This document shows, piece by piece, positions 1-7,208 of a stretch of DNA of 18,719 nucleotides. The notes under the pieces are model-generated. The model saw nothing but the letters and a program-made list of their open reading frames with translations. It did not search any database and was not told the DNA's origin. Within the stretch, counting starts at the first letter, position 1. Each line of letters starts with the position of its first letter. The position numbers and the translations under genes were made by a program. The DNA lies in the NCBI GenBank assembly GCA_047639675.1, contig JBLIOI010000092.1, positions 1 to 18,719 of the forward strand, in the 5' to 3' direction. Source of the DNA: JABACD01 sp047639675. Its GTDB lineage: Bacteria > Planctomycetota > UBA1135 > GCA-002686595.

Positions 1-17
1 TCTCGGCTCTGCCGAGA
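1..17. repeat. Perfect short inverted repeat (hairpin)
   Basis: TCTCGGC, a 3-nt loop TCT, then GCCGAGA form a perfect 7-bp stem at the left edge of the window. No T-tract follows on the + strand. It may be the tip of a longer terminator hairpin for a gene outside the window, since the stem could extend to the left. Its function cannot be decided from what is visible. Confidence 0.45.
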
Positions 18-69
18 TGGTCTGGGTCACGTGCGGTACTCTCTTGCTGCTGAGGAACAACAGGGTGTA

Positions 70-99
70 CGACACCGTATTGCCCGACACCGTATTGCC
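70..99. repeat. Two tandem copies of a 15-bp unit
   Basis: The unit CGACACCGTATTGCC occurs at 70-84 and again, identical, at 85-99. A partial third copy (ACCGTAT) follows at 100-106. The array lies 33-69 bp upstream of the phosphotransferase start, inside its probable 5' untranslated region. It could be a recent slippage duplication or a repeated protein-binding site; only the repeat itself is seen. Confidence 0.8.
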
Positions 100-138
100 A
101 CCGTATCTTCCCGAAGGAGTGTGTACGCTGGAGGGAGC

Positions 139-1059
139 ATGACTGATCCCTGGGTTTCTGAAATTGAGTTCTCGCACGAACTCGCGCGCGAGCTGATTGA
201 GAGTCAGTTTCCTCTCCTAGCGCGGGCTAAGGTCGAAGCCTTTGGTCAGGGTTGGGATAACGTTGCCTTGCTAGTCAACGACGAGTGGGTCTTTCGCTTT
301 CCACAGCGCGATCTCGCCGGCGATTTAATCGGTTACGAGAACGCTTGCTTGTTGGAGGTCGGTGCTCGGCTGCCCCTCGCGGTTCCGATCCCAGTCTTCG
401 TTGGCAAGCCACAGGAAGAGCGCTACCCCTACGGGTTCAGCGGCTATCGCTTACTCTCGGGTGCGACGGCTTGTTCGGTAGAACTGTCGGACGAGGATCG
501 GGCGGCGAGCGCTGAACGCTTGGGACACTTCTTGAGTTGCCTGCATGGCGCGCAGATCGATGAAGGGCTAGCGTCGACAGTGCCCGGGGATCTCATTCGA
601 AGGACAGATTTGCCCTACCGCAAGAAAATGTTGCTCGAACGTTTGGACGAGCTGGAGGGGATGGGCGAGACGTTCGATTATCAAGCCCTGCGCAGGGTCG
701 TGACGGACTTGGCAGAAGCCTCTTCTTGGAGCAAGACGCCATGCTTGGTTCATGGCGATCTCTATGCGCGGCACTTGATTGTCGACAGTGCCAATTCAGT
801 GACCGGCATCATCGATTGGGGTGACGTCCACCGGGGCGATCCCGCCTTGGACTTGTCTTTAGCCTACGTCTTCCTACCCGAAGCCGCGCGTGGAGCTTTC
901 TTCAATGCCTACGGTGATGTGGACCTTGACACACACAGGCGCGCTCGCTTTCGCGGACTTCTCTCTGCGGCCACGTTGGTGACCTACGGTGCAAAGGTCG
1001 GCGACAACGACATTGCGCGAGCCGGCCGCTGGGGCTTGGCGAACGCGCCACTCAACTAA
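139..1059 (+). CDS. APH/MPH-type phosphotransferase
   Basis: A 306-aa protein of the aminoglycoside/macrolide phosphotransferase superfamily (protein-kinase-like fold), probably cytoplasmic. It would move phosphate from a nucleotide to a small-molecule hydroxyl. The Brenner-type motif is HGDLYARH (205-212), with Asp207 the expected catalytic base. The metal-binding motif is IIDWGD (224-229), with Asp226. A nucleotide-pocket segment WVFRFP (50-55) resembles the macrolide kinase group. The position usually Asn in HGDxxxxN is His212. The start at 139 is chosen because GGAGGGAG lies just upstream (130-137); the frame stays open back to 31, but those residues are arginine-rich and look non-coding. 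Its stop overlaps the aroB stop by 4 nt. The substrate cannot be told from sequence, and resistance should not be assumed. Confidence 0.85.
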   Translation: MTDPWVSEIEFSHELARELIESQFPLLARAKVEAFGQGWDNVALLVNDEWVFRFPQRDLAGDLIGYENACLLEVGARLPLAVPIPVFVGKPQEERYPYGFSGYRLLSGATACSVELSDEDRAASAERLGHFLSCLHGAQIDEGLASTVPGDLIRRTDLPYRKKMLLERLDELEGMGETFDYQALRRVVTDLAEASSWSKTPCLVHGDLYARHLIVDSANSVTGIIDWGDVHRGDPALDLSLAYVFLPEAARGAFFNAYGDVDLDTHRRARFRGLLSAATLVTYGAKVGDNDIARAGRWGLANAPLN

Positions 1060-2105
1060 GGCAAGACAACGCCGAGCTTCATCTCGCCCGCGCGCACGGG
1101 AAGCACGAAGCGGATCTTGCCGTCTTTGTTTTTCTTGTCAGACAGCATGGATGTTGTCATTGCTTCGTCAGCGAACTGCAAGCCGTAGCGCTCTTCAACC
1201 TCGCCGAGTGTCCCTGGTAGTCCGAGAGCCGATGTCAGACTTTGTACGCGTTTGGTGAGTTGTGAATCTTCAAGGATTCCAGCTCTCTCGGAGCGTTCAA
1301 AGGCCAAGCCAATTCCCGCGGCAACAGCGACGCCATGCGGAACAACTCCAAACCCAGCTATGTGTTCGATTGCGTGGGCAAAGGTGTGGCCGAGGTTGAG
1401 CGACATGCGCAAGCCGCTCTCGTGCGGGTCTTCGGTGACGACTTTGGCTTTGAAGGCGACACAGCGTTCCACTTGCCCTTCCAAGGTTAGCGGGTCGCGC
1501 GCAAGCAACTTGGCGGTGTCTTGTTCGAGTGCGCTAATGGCCTCATCTCCAGCGAGAATGGCCGTTTTGAGCACTTCGCCTAGTCCTGACTGGAACTCAT
1601 CCTCGGGCAATGTGGAGAGGGTCGTCACGTCAGCGAAGACAGCGATAGGTTGATGGAAGATCCCCGCGAGGTTCTTGCCCGATGGCAAGTTGACAGCCGT
1701 CTTACCACCGACCGAGGCATCGACCTGTGCAAGCAAAGTTGTCGGGCATTGGACGACATCAATGCCTCGTTTGTAGAGCGCTGCGGTCAGTCCTGTCAGG
1801 TCGCCGACTACTCCGCCACCGAGAGCGACTAGGCATGCGCCGCGGTCGAGTTTGGCTTTGGCGAGTTGCTCTAGGACCTTCTCAAGTGTTGCGAAGCTCT
1901 TTGAGTCCTCGCCGGGCGCGACTGTAATAACCAAACCCTTGGCCAAGGGGCCAAGGCGTTCGAGGTATAAATCGGCGACGTTATCGTCGGTGAGCACCGC
2001 GACGCCCGAGTGCTTGCAGGTGAACTCCTCGATTTGCCCGAGCAGGTCCTGGCCGACTTGAACGTCGTAGGGGTCAGTCGTGGCGACGTGAATGATCTGC
2101 GCCAT
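1056..2105 (-). CDS. aroB: 3-dehydroquinate synthase
   Basis: A 349-aa enzyme of normal length for AroB, the second step of the shikimate pathway: DAHP to 3-dehydroquinate, using NAD+ and a divalent metal in the cytoplasm. Visible motifs are PGEDSKS (64-70), the NAD-binding GGGVVGD (96-102), PTTLLAQVDASVGGK (121-135) and KNLAGIFHQP (144-153). The metal ligands are Glu177 (GLGEVLK), His240 (LNLGH) and His257 (PHG). The usual HGEAVA motif reads HGVAVA, so the Glu after the last metal His is Val. The start at 2105 is chosen because the protein then begins MAQIIHV, typical of the family, 7 nt after the upstream gene's stop; the frame is open to 2255 but overlaps that gene. It is the last gene of a three-gene minus-strand unit. 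No strong Shine-Dalgarno is seen, so coupling to the upstream gene is likely. Confidence 0.96.
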   Translation of the reverse strand: MAQIIHVATTDPYDVQVGQDLLGQIEEFTCKHSGVAVLTDDNVADLYLERLGPLAKGLVITVAPGEDSKSFATLEKVLEQLAKAKLDRGACLVALGGGVVGDLTGLTAALYKRGIDVVQCPTTLLAQVDASVGGKTAVNLPSGKNLAGIFHQPIAVFADVTTLSTLPEDEFQSGLGEVLKTAILAGDEAISALEQDTAKLLARDPLTLEGQVERCVAFKAKVVTEDPHESGLRMSLNLGHTFAHAIEHIAGFGVVPHGVAVAAGIGLAFERSERAGILEDSQLTKRVQSLTSALGLPGTLGEVEERYGLQFADEAMTTSMLSDKKNKDGKIRFVLPVRAGEMKLGVVLP

Positions 2106-2112
2106 AAAACGA

Positions 2113-3618
2113 CTAGGCGGAAGGCTGGCTAGCAGAGGTTGCCCGACGACGTTCTTGCTTGCGCCGCACAACTTCTTGTTCGCGTGCCGCGGCTTTCTTG
2201 CGATCGCGCAGCAGGAAGAAAGGGATCGCTGCAATGACCAAGAGCGATAGTGCAAGCACGCCCCACATCAAAGAGTCGGCCATCGAATCTTCGACCGGGT
2301 GGAAGACCTCGAGTTCCGTTAGCACAAAGAAGGGCGCCGTGCGTGTGCCGTGGTCTTTGGACTCGTAGTTGTGGTTCTTTAGGAAGAAGCCGCGACCCTG
2401 AACGAGCTTGGCGTCTTCGTAGCGATCCGCGAGTTCGGGGCGATACTCGGGCATAACGAACTTGAGTACGCCCGCTTGGTTTGTCCACTGCCAGTTGCCA
2501 ACCCAACCCGACGTCATCATGTTCAGGCGCGCTGGGTTTTCGCCCGGGTCTTGTGTCTTGACCCCCATGTTCTTGCAGACTGGAATGCGAATCGGAATCG
2601 GGATCATGTCCTCTTCGAGCAAGGCGCGTGCGCCGCTCAGAGGCTCCGGTTCGGCTCGAGGATCTTCACTCTTCCCATCCGCTAGGCGGTAGCGCCAGTC
2701 GTCCCCGTCCTTGAGGATGGCGGTCATCGTCTCGTTGTTGAGCTCGATCGCATCCTTCTCCCAGTCGATGTTTTTGTAGTGCTCGGACTTCAAGTAGTCC
2801 ATCAAGAGCCACTGGGCGTCGTAGACAGCGCCGTCAAGCCCAGTTGAGTCGCGAGCCGTGTCGTCAGTCACACTGGCAAGCGAGGCGAGAAGTTGTTCAG
2901 GGTTGAGGCTCTCAATCTCTGTTTGCGGGAACGACGGGACGATTCGAGAGCCAACAAATAGCGGCCCATTCGCGCGACCGCCATCGTGATCCTCCCGGCT
3001 GTAGAGTTTGACGAATAGACCATCAAAGCGCATGTAGCCGTTGAGGTCGATCTCGGGCGGTGCGTCCATCACGATGAAGTGCACGACCTGATCCTCCTTC
3101 GAGAGGAGCCAGCCTTTGTATTCGATCTTTCCGTCTGTGAGCTTGCGCAGCTTGATCTCTTGCAGGCGGCCGCGCACACGGAATGCCTTGCCGCGATAAT
3201 CGCCGGGTGCGCCAGTGATCGCGATGAGTTGCTCCTGGTCCAGAGTCTGAAGCCCAAGCGCATGAAACTGCCCATCATTCATGCCATAGACATAATCGGT
3301 GAACGGCATCGTGACCGAACTCGGAAGCAACACGCGGTCCTCAGAGCGCTCATCCAAGATCGTGTCCACGAAGCCCGACATGTCGAATTTCTTGGTAGCC
3401 ACCGTCTCAACGAAGGGCGCCTCAACTTCGATAAAGTCGCCTTGACGATCCAGGTGCTTTTGCTCCTGTAGGCTCGAAACTAAGTACGCGCCGATGCACA
3501 CGACTAGCCCAACGCTCATCAAGATCAACTTGGTGCGTGCTTTATTGGATTGCCGTTCAGCGTCGGCCAACTTGGCTTGGTTGGACTCAGAGATCTTATT
3601 TTGCGGGGTGTTGGGCAT
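2113..3618 (-). CDS. Unrecognised two-TM protein with OB-like segments
   Basis: A 501-aa protein I do not recognise. A basic, polar N-terminus precedes a membrane segment at about 30-49. A second membrane segment lies at about 449-470, followed by a strongly basic 31-residue tail. The roughly 400 residues between would sit outside the cytoplasmic membrane if both ends are cytoplasmic. Residues 142-207 (YRGKAFRVRGRLQEIK ... VVHFIVMDAP ... MRFDGLFVKLYS) and about 366-440 (LKFVMPEYR ... GRGFFLKNHNYES ... PFFVLTELEVFHP) have the beta-strand rhythm of OB-fold domains, and the second looks like a diverged copy of the first. This is an inference from pattern. The gene sits 12 nt after a C26 hydrolase and 7 nt before aroB, so all three are probably co-transcribed. 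Being next to aroB need not mean a role in the shikimate pathway. Confidence 0.85.
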   Translation of the reverse strand: MPNTPQNKISESNQAKLADAERQSNKARTKLILMSVGLVVCIGAYLVSSLQEQKHLDRQGDFIEVEAPFVETVATKKFDMSGFVDTILDERSEDRVLLPSSVTMPFTDYVYGMNDGQFHALGLQTLDQEQLIAITGAPGDYRGKAFRVRGRLQEIKLRKLTDGKIEYKGWLLSKEDQVVHFIVMDAPPEIDLNGYMRFDGLFVKLYSREDHDGGRANGPLFVGSRIVPSFPQTEIESLNPEQLLASLASVTDDTARDSTGLDGAVYDAQWLLMDYLKSEHYKNIDWEKDAIELNNETMTAILKDGDDWRYRLADGKSEDPRAEPEPLSGARALLEEDMIPIPIRIPVCKNMGVKTQDPGENPARLNMMTSGWVGNWQWTNQAGVLKFVMPEYRPELADRYEDAKLVQGRGFFLKNHNYESKDHGTRTAPFFVLTELEVFHPVEDSMADSLMWGVLALSLLVIAAIPFFLLRDRKKAAAREQEVVRRKQERRRATSASQPSA

Positions 3619-3630
3619 GAAAAGTCTCGA

Positions 3631-4383
3631 TCAGGTGCGGGAGAGGGCTGGCTTCGATGCGACCAGGCGCTGGTTAGCGGTAAATGCTGCGGCGTCTACT
3701 AGCCCGCGGAAGATGCGGGCATTCAGGCTGCCTTCTGGTGAAAGCTCCGGATGCCATTGGCAGCCGATGGCAAAGGGGTGCGATTCGCGTTCAATCGCTT
3801 CCACGATTCCGGAAGCGTCCATGGCTGTCGTACGCCACGGGGCGGCGATTTCGGACAGCGCTTGGTGGTGCTTGGAAACAACATCGAGAGGTTCTACTCC
3901 GACCAGATCAGCGAGTTTCGTGCCAGCTTCGATCTGTACCGGATGGACCCCATTTGCGTGCTGTTCAGCGGCGTTGGGATAGGCTTCCGGTAGGTGCTGA
4001 TGCATCTTGGCGCCTTCTGCCAGGCCCAAAAGCTGCATTCCGTAGCAAATCCCGAGGACGGGCAATTTCATCTCGATGGCGGTGCGCGCCAGCAAGAAAT
4101 CCCAATCCTGCTTGTCCGGGGGGGTCAAGGTGGCGGCCTCATGCGTCTTTCCAAGGCCGATGCGGCTCGTGTCAAAATCGTCGCCGCCGCCCAAAATGAG
4201 CCCATCTACGCGCTCAAGTAGTTGTGCCACATCATCCGGCCCGCCGACGGGCGGCAAAGCGATCGGGATTCCGCCCGCACGCAAGACCGCTTCTGCATAG
4301 GGAATTCGCAGCTCAAGCTTGGGTGTCTCACCCGGTTGCAGACAACCGTTGAGCGCAATCAGTGGTCGAAAGGCGTTTCGCAT
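3631..4383 (-). CDS. Class I glutamine amidotransferase-like hydrolase (peptidase C26)
   Basis: A 250-aa cytoplasmic protein of the C26 / gamma-glutamyl-GABA hydrolase (PuuD-like) family, of normal length. Family features are GLILGGGDD (61-69), the nucleophile elbow GICYGMQ (111-117) with Cys113, the SKHHQAL segment (170-176), and the catalytic His-Glu in CQWHPE (208-213; His211, Glu213). Such enzymes cleave gamma-glutamyl amides, for example in putrescine or GABA catabolism; the true substrate here is unknown. It is first in a minus-strand unit with the two-TM protein and aroB. The start at 4383 has no Shine-Dalgarno, but TAGAAT (4396-4391 on the minus strand) lies exactly 7 nt before the ATG, suggesting a leaderless message. 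It is divergent from the antiporter gene across 60 bp. Confidence 0.9.
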   Translation of the reverse strand: MRNAFRPLIALNGCLQPGETPKLELRIPYAEAVLRAGGIPIALPPVGGPDDVAQLLERVDGLILGGGDDFDTSRIGLGKTHEAATLTPPDKQDWDFLLARTAIEMKLPVLGICYGMQLLGLAEGAKMHQHLPEAYPNAAEQHANGVHPVQIEAGTKLADLVGVEPLDVVSKHHQALSEIAAPWRTTAMDASGIVEAIERESHPFAIGCQWHPELSPEGSLNARIFRGLVDAAAFTANQRLVASKPALSRT

Positions 4384-4443
4384 GCCGCCAATTCTAACGG
4401 GGTTCGATTACCGCGTCCCCCTCTCATCGCTATCATCCTCGCC
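4384..4443. promoter_or_regulatory. Divergent promoter region, possibly leaderless both ways
   Basis: These 60 bp separate two divergent genes. On the + strand TATCAT (4431-4436) is followed by 7 nt and then the antiporter ATG; a weak -35 candidate TTACCG (4408-4413) sits 17 nt upstream of it. On the - strand TAGAAT (4396-4391) is followed by 7 nt and then the hydrolase ATG. Neither gene has a Shine-Dalgarno sequence. The hexamers and spacings are seen; promoter function is inferred. Confidence 0.45.
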
Positions 4444-5421
4444 ATGGAACTCGCACAGGAGCTTATCTATCTAGCCATCGGCTTCTATTTTCTCGCCAAG
4501 GGCTCCGATTGGTTGGTCGAGGGCAGTTCCGTAGTAGCCAAGCGCATGGGCGTGCGGCAGTTGGTCGTCGGGCTGACAGTGGTCGCCTGGGGCACTTCAG
4601 CGCCGGAGGTAGTCGTATCCAGCCTGGCCGCCATCGAAGACGATGTGGGCATCTCGATGGGCAATGTGCTGGGCAGCAACGTGGCCAATATCGGCTTGGT
4701 GCTCGGCGTCTCGGCTTTGATCCTGCCCGATGTGTTGCATGGCGCCTTGGGCCGGCGCGAGACTTTCTGGTTGATAGCGTCCGTGGCCATCTTTTGGTGG
4801 GCAAGCTCTGACTACGAAGTCGACCGCGCGGACGCTGCGATCTTGCTCGGATGCGTGACCCTCTACAACTTGCAGCTCTTGTGGGAGGCGCGGCAGTTTT
4901 CCGTCGGTCGCAAAGATCGCCCTGCCCTGGAGGGAAACTGGCTTGCGCGTAACCCGTCAGCACTGATGATCCTCGGCGGTCTAGCAATCGCTGGAGCCGC
5001 ATGGTTGACCCTCGAAGGAGCCCAGGGCCTCGCCCGTCGCGCGGGTCTCAGCAATTCCGTCATCGGACTCACGGTCGTCGCCATCGGTACCTCGCTACCC
5101 GAATTGGCTGCCGGAGTCTCCGGCGCCCTCAAGGGTCACAGCGACATCAGTATCGGCAATGTGGTGGGAAGCAACGTCTTCAACGTACTTGCCGTCGTCG
5201 GGGCAGTTGCGTTGATTCACCCCTTCGGTGGCCAAGCCGAGCCGGAAATCGCGTCGGTTTTGGAACGCATGGTTAGCGTCGACTTCCCGATCGTGATGGG
5301 GTTCAGTGCTGCCGCGATCTTGATCCCAGCTTTCGGTGGAGAGCGCGGCGGCCGTTTGAAAGGAGCCTTACTATTGGCCGCATACCTCAGTTACATGCTG
5401 CTCACGGTACTTACCGCCTAG
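4444..5421 (+). CDS. Calcium/sodium:cation antiporter (YrbG type, CaCA superfamily)
   Basis: A 325-aa inner-membrane antiporter with about ten hydrophobic segments and the inverted two-fold alpha-repeat of the Ca2+/cation antiporter superfamily. Repeat 1 has GTSAPE (50-55) and GNVLGSN (73-79). Repeat 2 has GTSLPE (215-220) and GNVVGSN (238-244). The Glu and Asn residues in these motifs bind the transported ions. Family members swap Ca2+ (or other cations) for Na+ or H+; the exact ion pair is not readable here. The start at 4444 gives the usual short N-terminus running straight into TM1 (MELAQELIYLAIGFYF); the frame is open to 4222, but that stretch overlaps the divergent gene. The TAG stop is shared with the opposing DUF4870 gene's stop through the palindrome CTAG. 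Confidence 0.94.
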   Translation: MELAQELIYLAIGFYFLAKGSDWLVEGSSVVAKRMGVRQLVVGLTVVAWGTSAPEVVVSSLAAIEDDVGISMGNVLGSNVANIGLVLGVSALILPDVLHGALGRRETFWLIASVAIFWWASSDYEVDRADAAILLGCVTLYNLQLLWEARQFSVGRKDRPALEGNWLARNPSALMILGGLAIAGAAWLTLEGAQGLARRAGLSNSVIGLTVVAIGTSLPELAAGVSGALKGHSDISIGNVVGSNVFNVLAVVGAVALIHPFGGQAEPEIASVLERMVSVDFPIVMGFSAAAILIPAFGGERGGRLKGALLLAAYLSYMLLTVLTA

Positions 5422-5837
5422 ACCTTCACTAAGCGCTTGATCCACGGGTACTGATATTCCGTGCCGTGATAGGCCTTGTAGCTGGCGATGATCGGCAGCA
5501 CGATTCCGGCGATCATCACGAAAGGCACAGCGACCAATCCGATTATCGTGATCGAGAGCACAATGCAGAGCAGGGTCAAGTTGATCTGCAGGTTCAAGGA
5601 CTCGACCGCGTGCTTGGCGATCTCCTGGTTGTCCTCCGCTTTAGCTTTCAGCTGCCAAATGAGCAGCGGAACAACGACTGCCGATCCGAAGGGGTAGACG
5701 ATCCAAAGCGCGAGCGGCAGGAGGTGGCTGGCGATCAGCCAGTTGCGGTTCACGCTTACAGTTGTCTTGGGCGTTTCGAAATCCCCATCCATCCAGGGGC
5801 GGTTTACGAACTCAGAGGAGGGATCGGCGGTGGTCAT
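5418..5837 (-). CDS. DUF4870-family small membrane protein
   Basis: A 139-aa protein matching DUF4870 (Tic20-like architecture) by eye. An acidic soluble N-terminus of about 30 residues is followed by a hydrophobic block at 34-62 (NWLIASHLLPLALWIVYPFG). A polar loop with KAHAVESLNLQ-like character comes next (AKHAVESLNLQINL, 74-87). Two further membrane segments lie at about 84-118, and the tail is YQYPWIKRL. The ALESLNFQ-like motif and the closing YxYP are typical of the family. Its molecular role is not established. It lies 59 nt downstream of the ureohydrolase on the same strand and may be co-transcribed with it. No Shine-Dalgarno is visible. Confidence 0.88.
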   Translation of the reverse strand: MTTADPSSEFVNRPWMDGDFETPKTTVSVNRNWLIASHLLPLALWIVYPFGSAVVVPLLIWQLKAKAEDNQEIAKHAVESLNLQINLTLLCIVLSITIIGLVAVPFVMIAGIVLPIIASYKAYHGTEYQYPWIKRLVKV

Positions 5838-5896
5838 CGGGGAGCCTTTGGGCCAGGGGTTCTCGGGGCGCCCACCACTGCGAAGACCTCCAAATT

Positions 5897-6982
5897 CTAT
5901 TTCGGGGAGATGGAGGAGTTTGACGCGAGGGCAGCTCCGATCGCTTTGTAGAGCAGGCGCGCACCCACGATCGCGTCCCAGGAGTCCTCGCCCTTAGGGG
6001 TGGAAGTGCCGGGGCTGACTTCGCACAAATCGAGGCCGACGATGCGCCGTCCGGAGGCAACCAGTGCTTCCAACCATAATAAGGTCTCGTTCCATGCCAA
6101 CCCGCCGGGGACGGGGGTGCCGGTCGAGGGGCAAAGAGCGGGCTCAAGCCCGTCGATGTCGATCGTCAGCCAAACGTCGCCGGGCAAGCATTCGACCTCG
6201 CGCCGGGCGAATTCGGCCAGATTCTCGGCCCGGAGGCGTGCTTTGGCCCACTGGTGATCGAAGACAGCGCGGATCTTGCCGCTCTTCCCGATAGCTTCGT
6301 ATTCCCGCTCTCCGAGGTCCCGCAAACCGACGGAAAGTACCTTTTCGGGCGCAGAATCGGCTCTCAGCAAGTTGTGGAGGATCGAAGCGTGGGACCAGGT
6401 GAAGCCTTCATAGGCCTCGCGCAGGTCAGCGTGGGCGTCGATGTGCAGGATTCCGAGGCCGGGATGGGCTTCCGAGGCGGCGATGATTGCGCCGTAGGGG
6501 ACGGAATGGTCGCCGCCAACAATTACGGGTATTGAGTCGTCTGAGAAGCTCTGGGCGGTCCAGTCGTGGACGCGTTGATTGACCAGCGAGCCGATCTCGT
6601 TGACTCGCGCCAAACCCTCTTCCAGCTCTCTTCGACCAGAAATGCGACCTCCGAGCTCGATCACCTTCTCTGCGAGGGGACCCGCTTCCTCATTCCAGTC
6701 TCTGACCTGCTCGTCGATCACCATGTGGATTCCCACTGCCCAAGGCCGTCCGTCACCGCCGGGCCACTCAGCTTGCTGAGCGTCATAGAGATCAACCTGA
6801 TGGCTCGCCGCCAAGATAGCTTCCGGACCAAGCGCTGCTCCGCGTCGATAGGATGTCGTGGCATCGAAGGGCACTCCGAACACTCGCACCAGGCAGTTCT
6901 CCAATGGTGTGTCGAGACCAAACAGGCCGCCATCCGCCGTTGCGGGTGCGTCCGGGTCGAAATTGGGGTCTTGGGGGAGCAC
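5897..6982 (-). CDS. Arginase/agmatinase-family ureohydrolase
   Basis: A 361-aa cytoplasmic binuclear Mn2+ hydrolase of the ureohydrolase fold. The ligand motifs are complete: GGDHS (157-161, His159), HIDAHADLR (180-188; Asp182, His184, Asp186) and TIDIDGLEP (273-281; Asp275, Asp277). TGTPVPGG (287-294) and EVSP (321-324) are also present. The TGTPxPGG form favours agmatinase (agmatine to putrescine + urea), but arginase, guanidinobutyrase and formimidoylglutamase share the fold, so I give no symbol. It is longer than E. coli SpeB (about 306 aa), mostly through a stretch at about 70-150 before GGDHS. The start is GTG at 6982; a TAG stop lies seven codons upstream in frame and no ATG intervenes. 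TAGAAG ends 8 nt before the GTG. An arginine/polyamine role beside the C26 hydrolase is possible but not shown. Confidence 0.92.
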   Translation of the reverse strand: MLPQDPNFDPDAPATADGGLFGLDTPLENCLVRVFGVPFDATTSYRRGAALGPEAILAASHQVDLYDAQQAEWPGGDGRPWAVGIHMVIDEQVRDWNEEAGPLAEKVIELGGRISGRRELEEGLARVNEIGSLVNQRVHDWTAQSFSDDSIPVIVGGDHSVPYGAIIAASEAHPGLGILHIDAHADLREAYEGFTWSHASILHNLLRADSAPEKVLSVGLRDLGEREYEAIGKSGKIRAVFDHQWAKARLRAENLAEFARREVECLPGDVWLTIDIDGLEPALCPSTGTPVPGGLAWNETLLWLEALVASGRRIVGLDLCEVSPGTSTPKGEDSWDAIVGARLLYKAIGAALASNSSISPK

Positions 6983-7208
6983 TTTGGAATCTTCTATGTT
7001 CTAGAGGGGAATTGCGTGTGAGCTTGACGCTCTCACCAACGAGAATACCCGCCTCGGCTTCCCCCGTCCCGAACCCCTTTGATGTGGCGTTTGAAATGGG
7101 GAAAAAGGCATGCCAATCCGCAGTCATTGATGTGAATAGCGTGTCTGGCCCACGTAAGCCGCACCCGAACAAGGCCTTCAGGCTAACCGAAGCTAAGAGA
7201 GAGAAGAT
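6983..7208. other. Divergent intergenic region, 226 bp
   Basis: This region separates the ureohydrolase (-) from the SPFH pair (+) and should hold both promoters. TTGACG at 7024-7029 (+) resembles a -35 box, but I see no -10 at good spacing. A purine-rich run (7195-7207) precedes the SPFH start and may act as ribosome binding site. A short reading frame (ATG at 7096, or GTG at 7018) ends in TGA at 7210-7212 and overlaps the SPFH ATG as ATGA. It has no recognisable product and no Shine-Dalgarno. No strong terminator or riboswitch is visible. Confidence 0.5.

Noticed and set aside
31..138. N-terminal extension of the phosphotransferase reading frame back to 31
   Set aside because: The 36 extra residues are arginine-rich, include the 15-bp tandem repeat, and precede a good Shine-Dalgarno/ATG at 139.
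2106..2255. Longer aroB start at 2255
   Set aside because: It would add 50 atypical residues overlapping the upstream gene; MAQIIHV at 2105 fits the family start.
3079..3471. 130-aa plus-strand frame antisense to the two-TM protein
   Set aside because: No recognisable domain; the opposite frame has TM segments, operon spacing and protein-like composition.
4222..4443. Longer antiporter start at 4222
   Set aside because: It is antisense to the C26 hydrolase, adds a non-family polar stretch, and TM1 begins right at the ATG at 4444.
4463..5002. 179-aa minus-strand frame inside the antiporter gene
   Set aside because: Arg/Pro/Ser-rich shadow of a GC-rich gene whose plus-strand product is clearly CaCA family.
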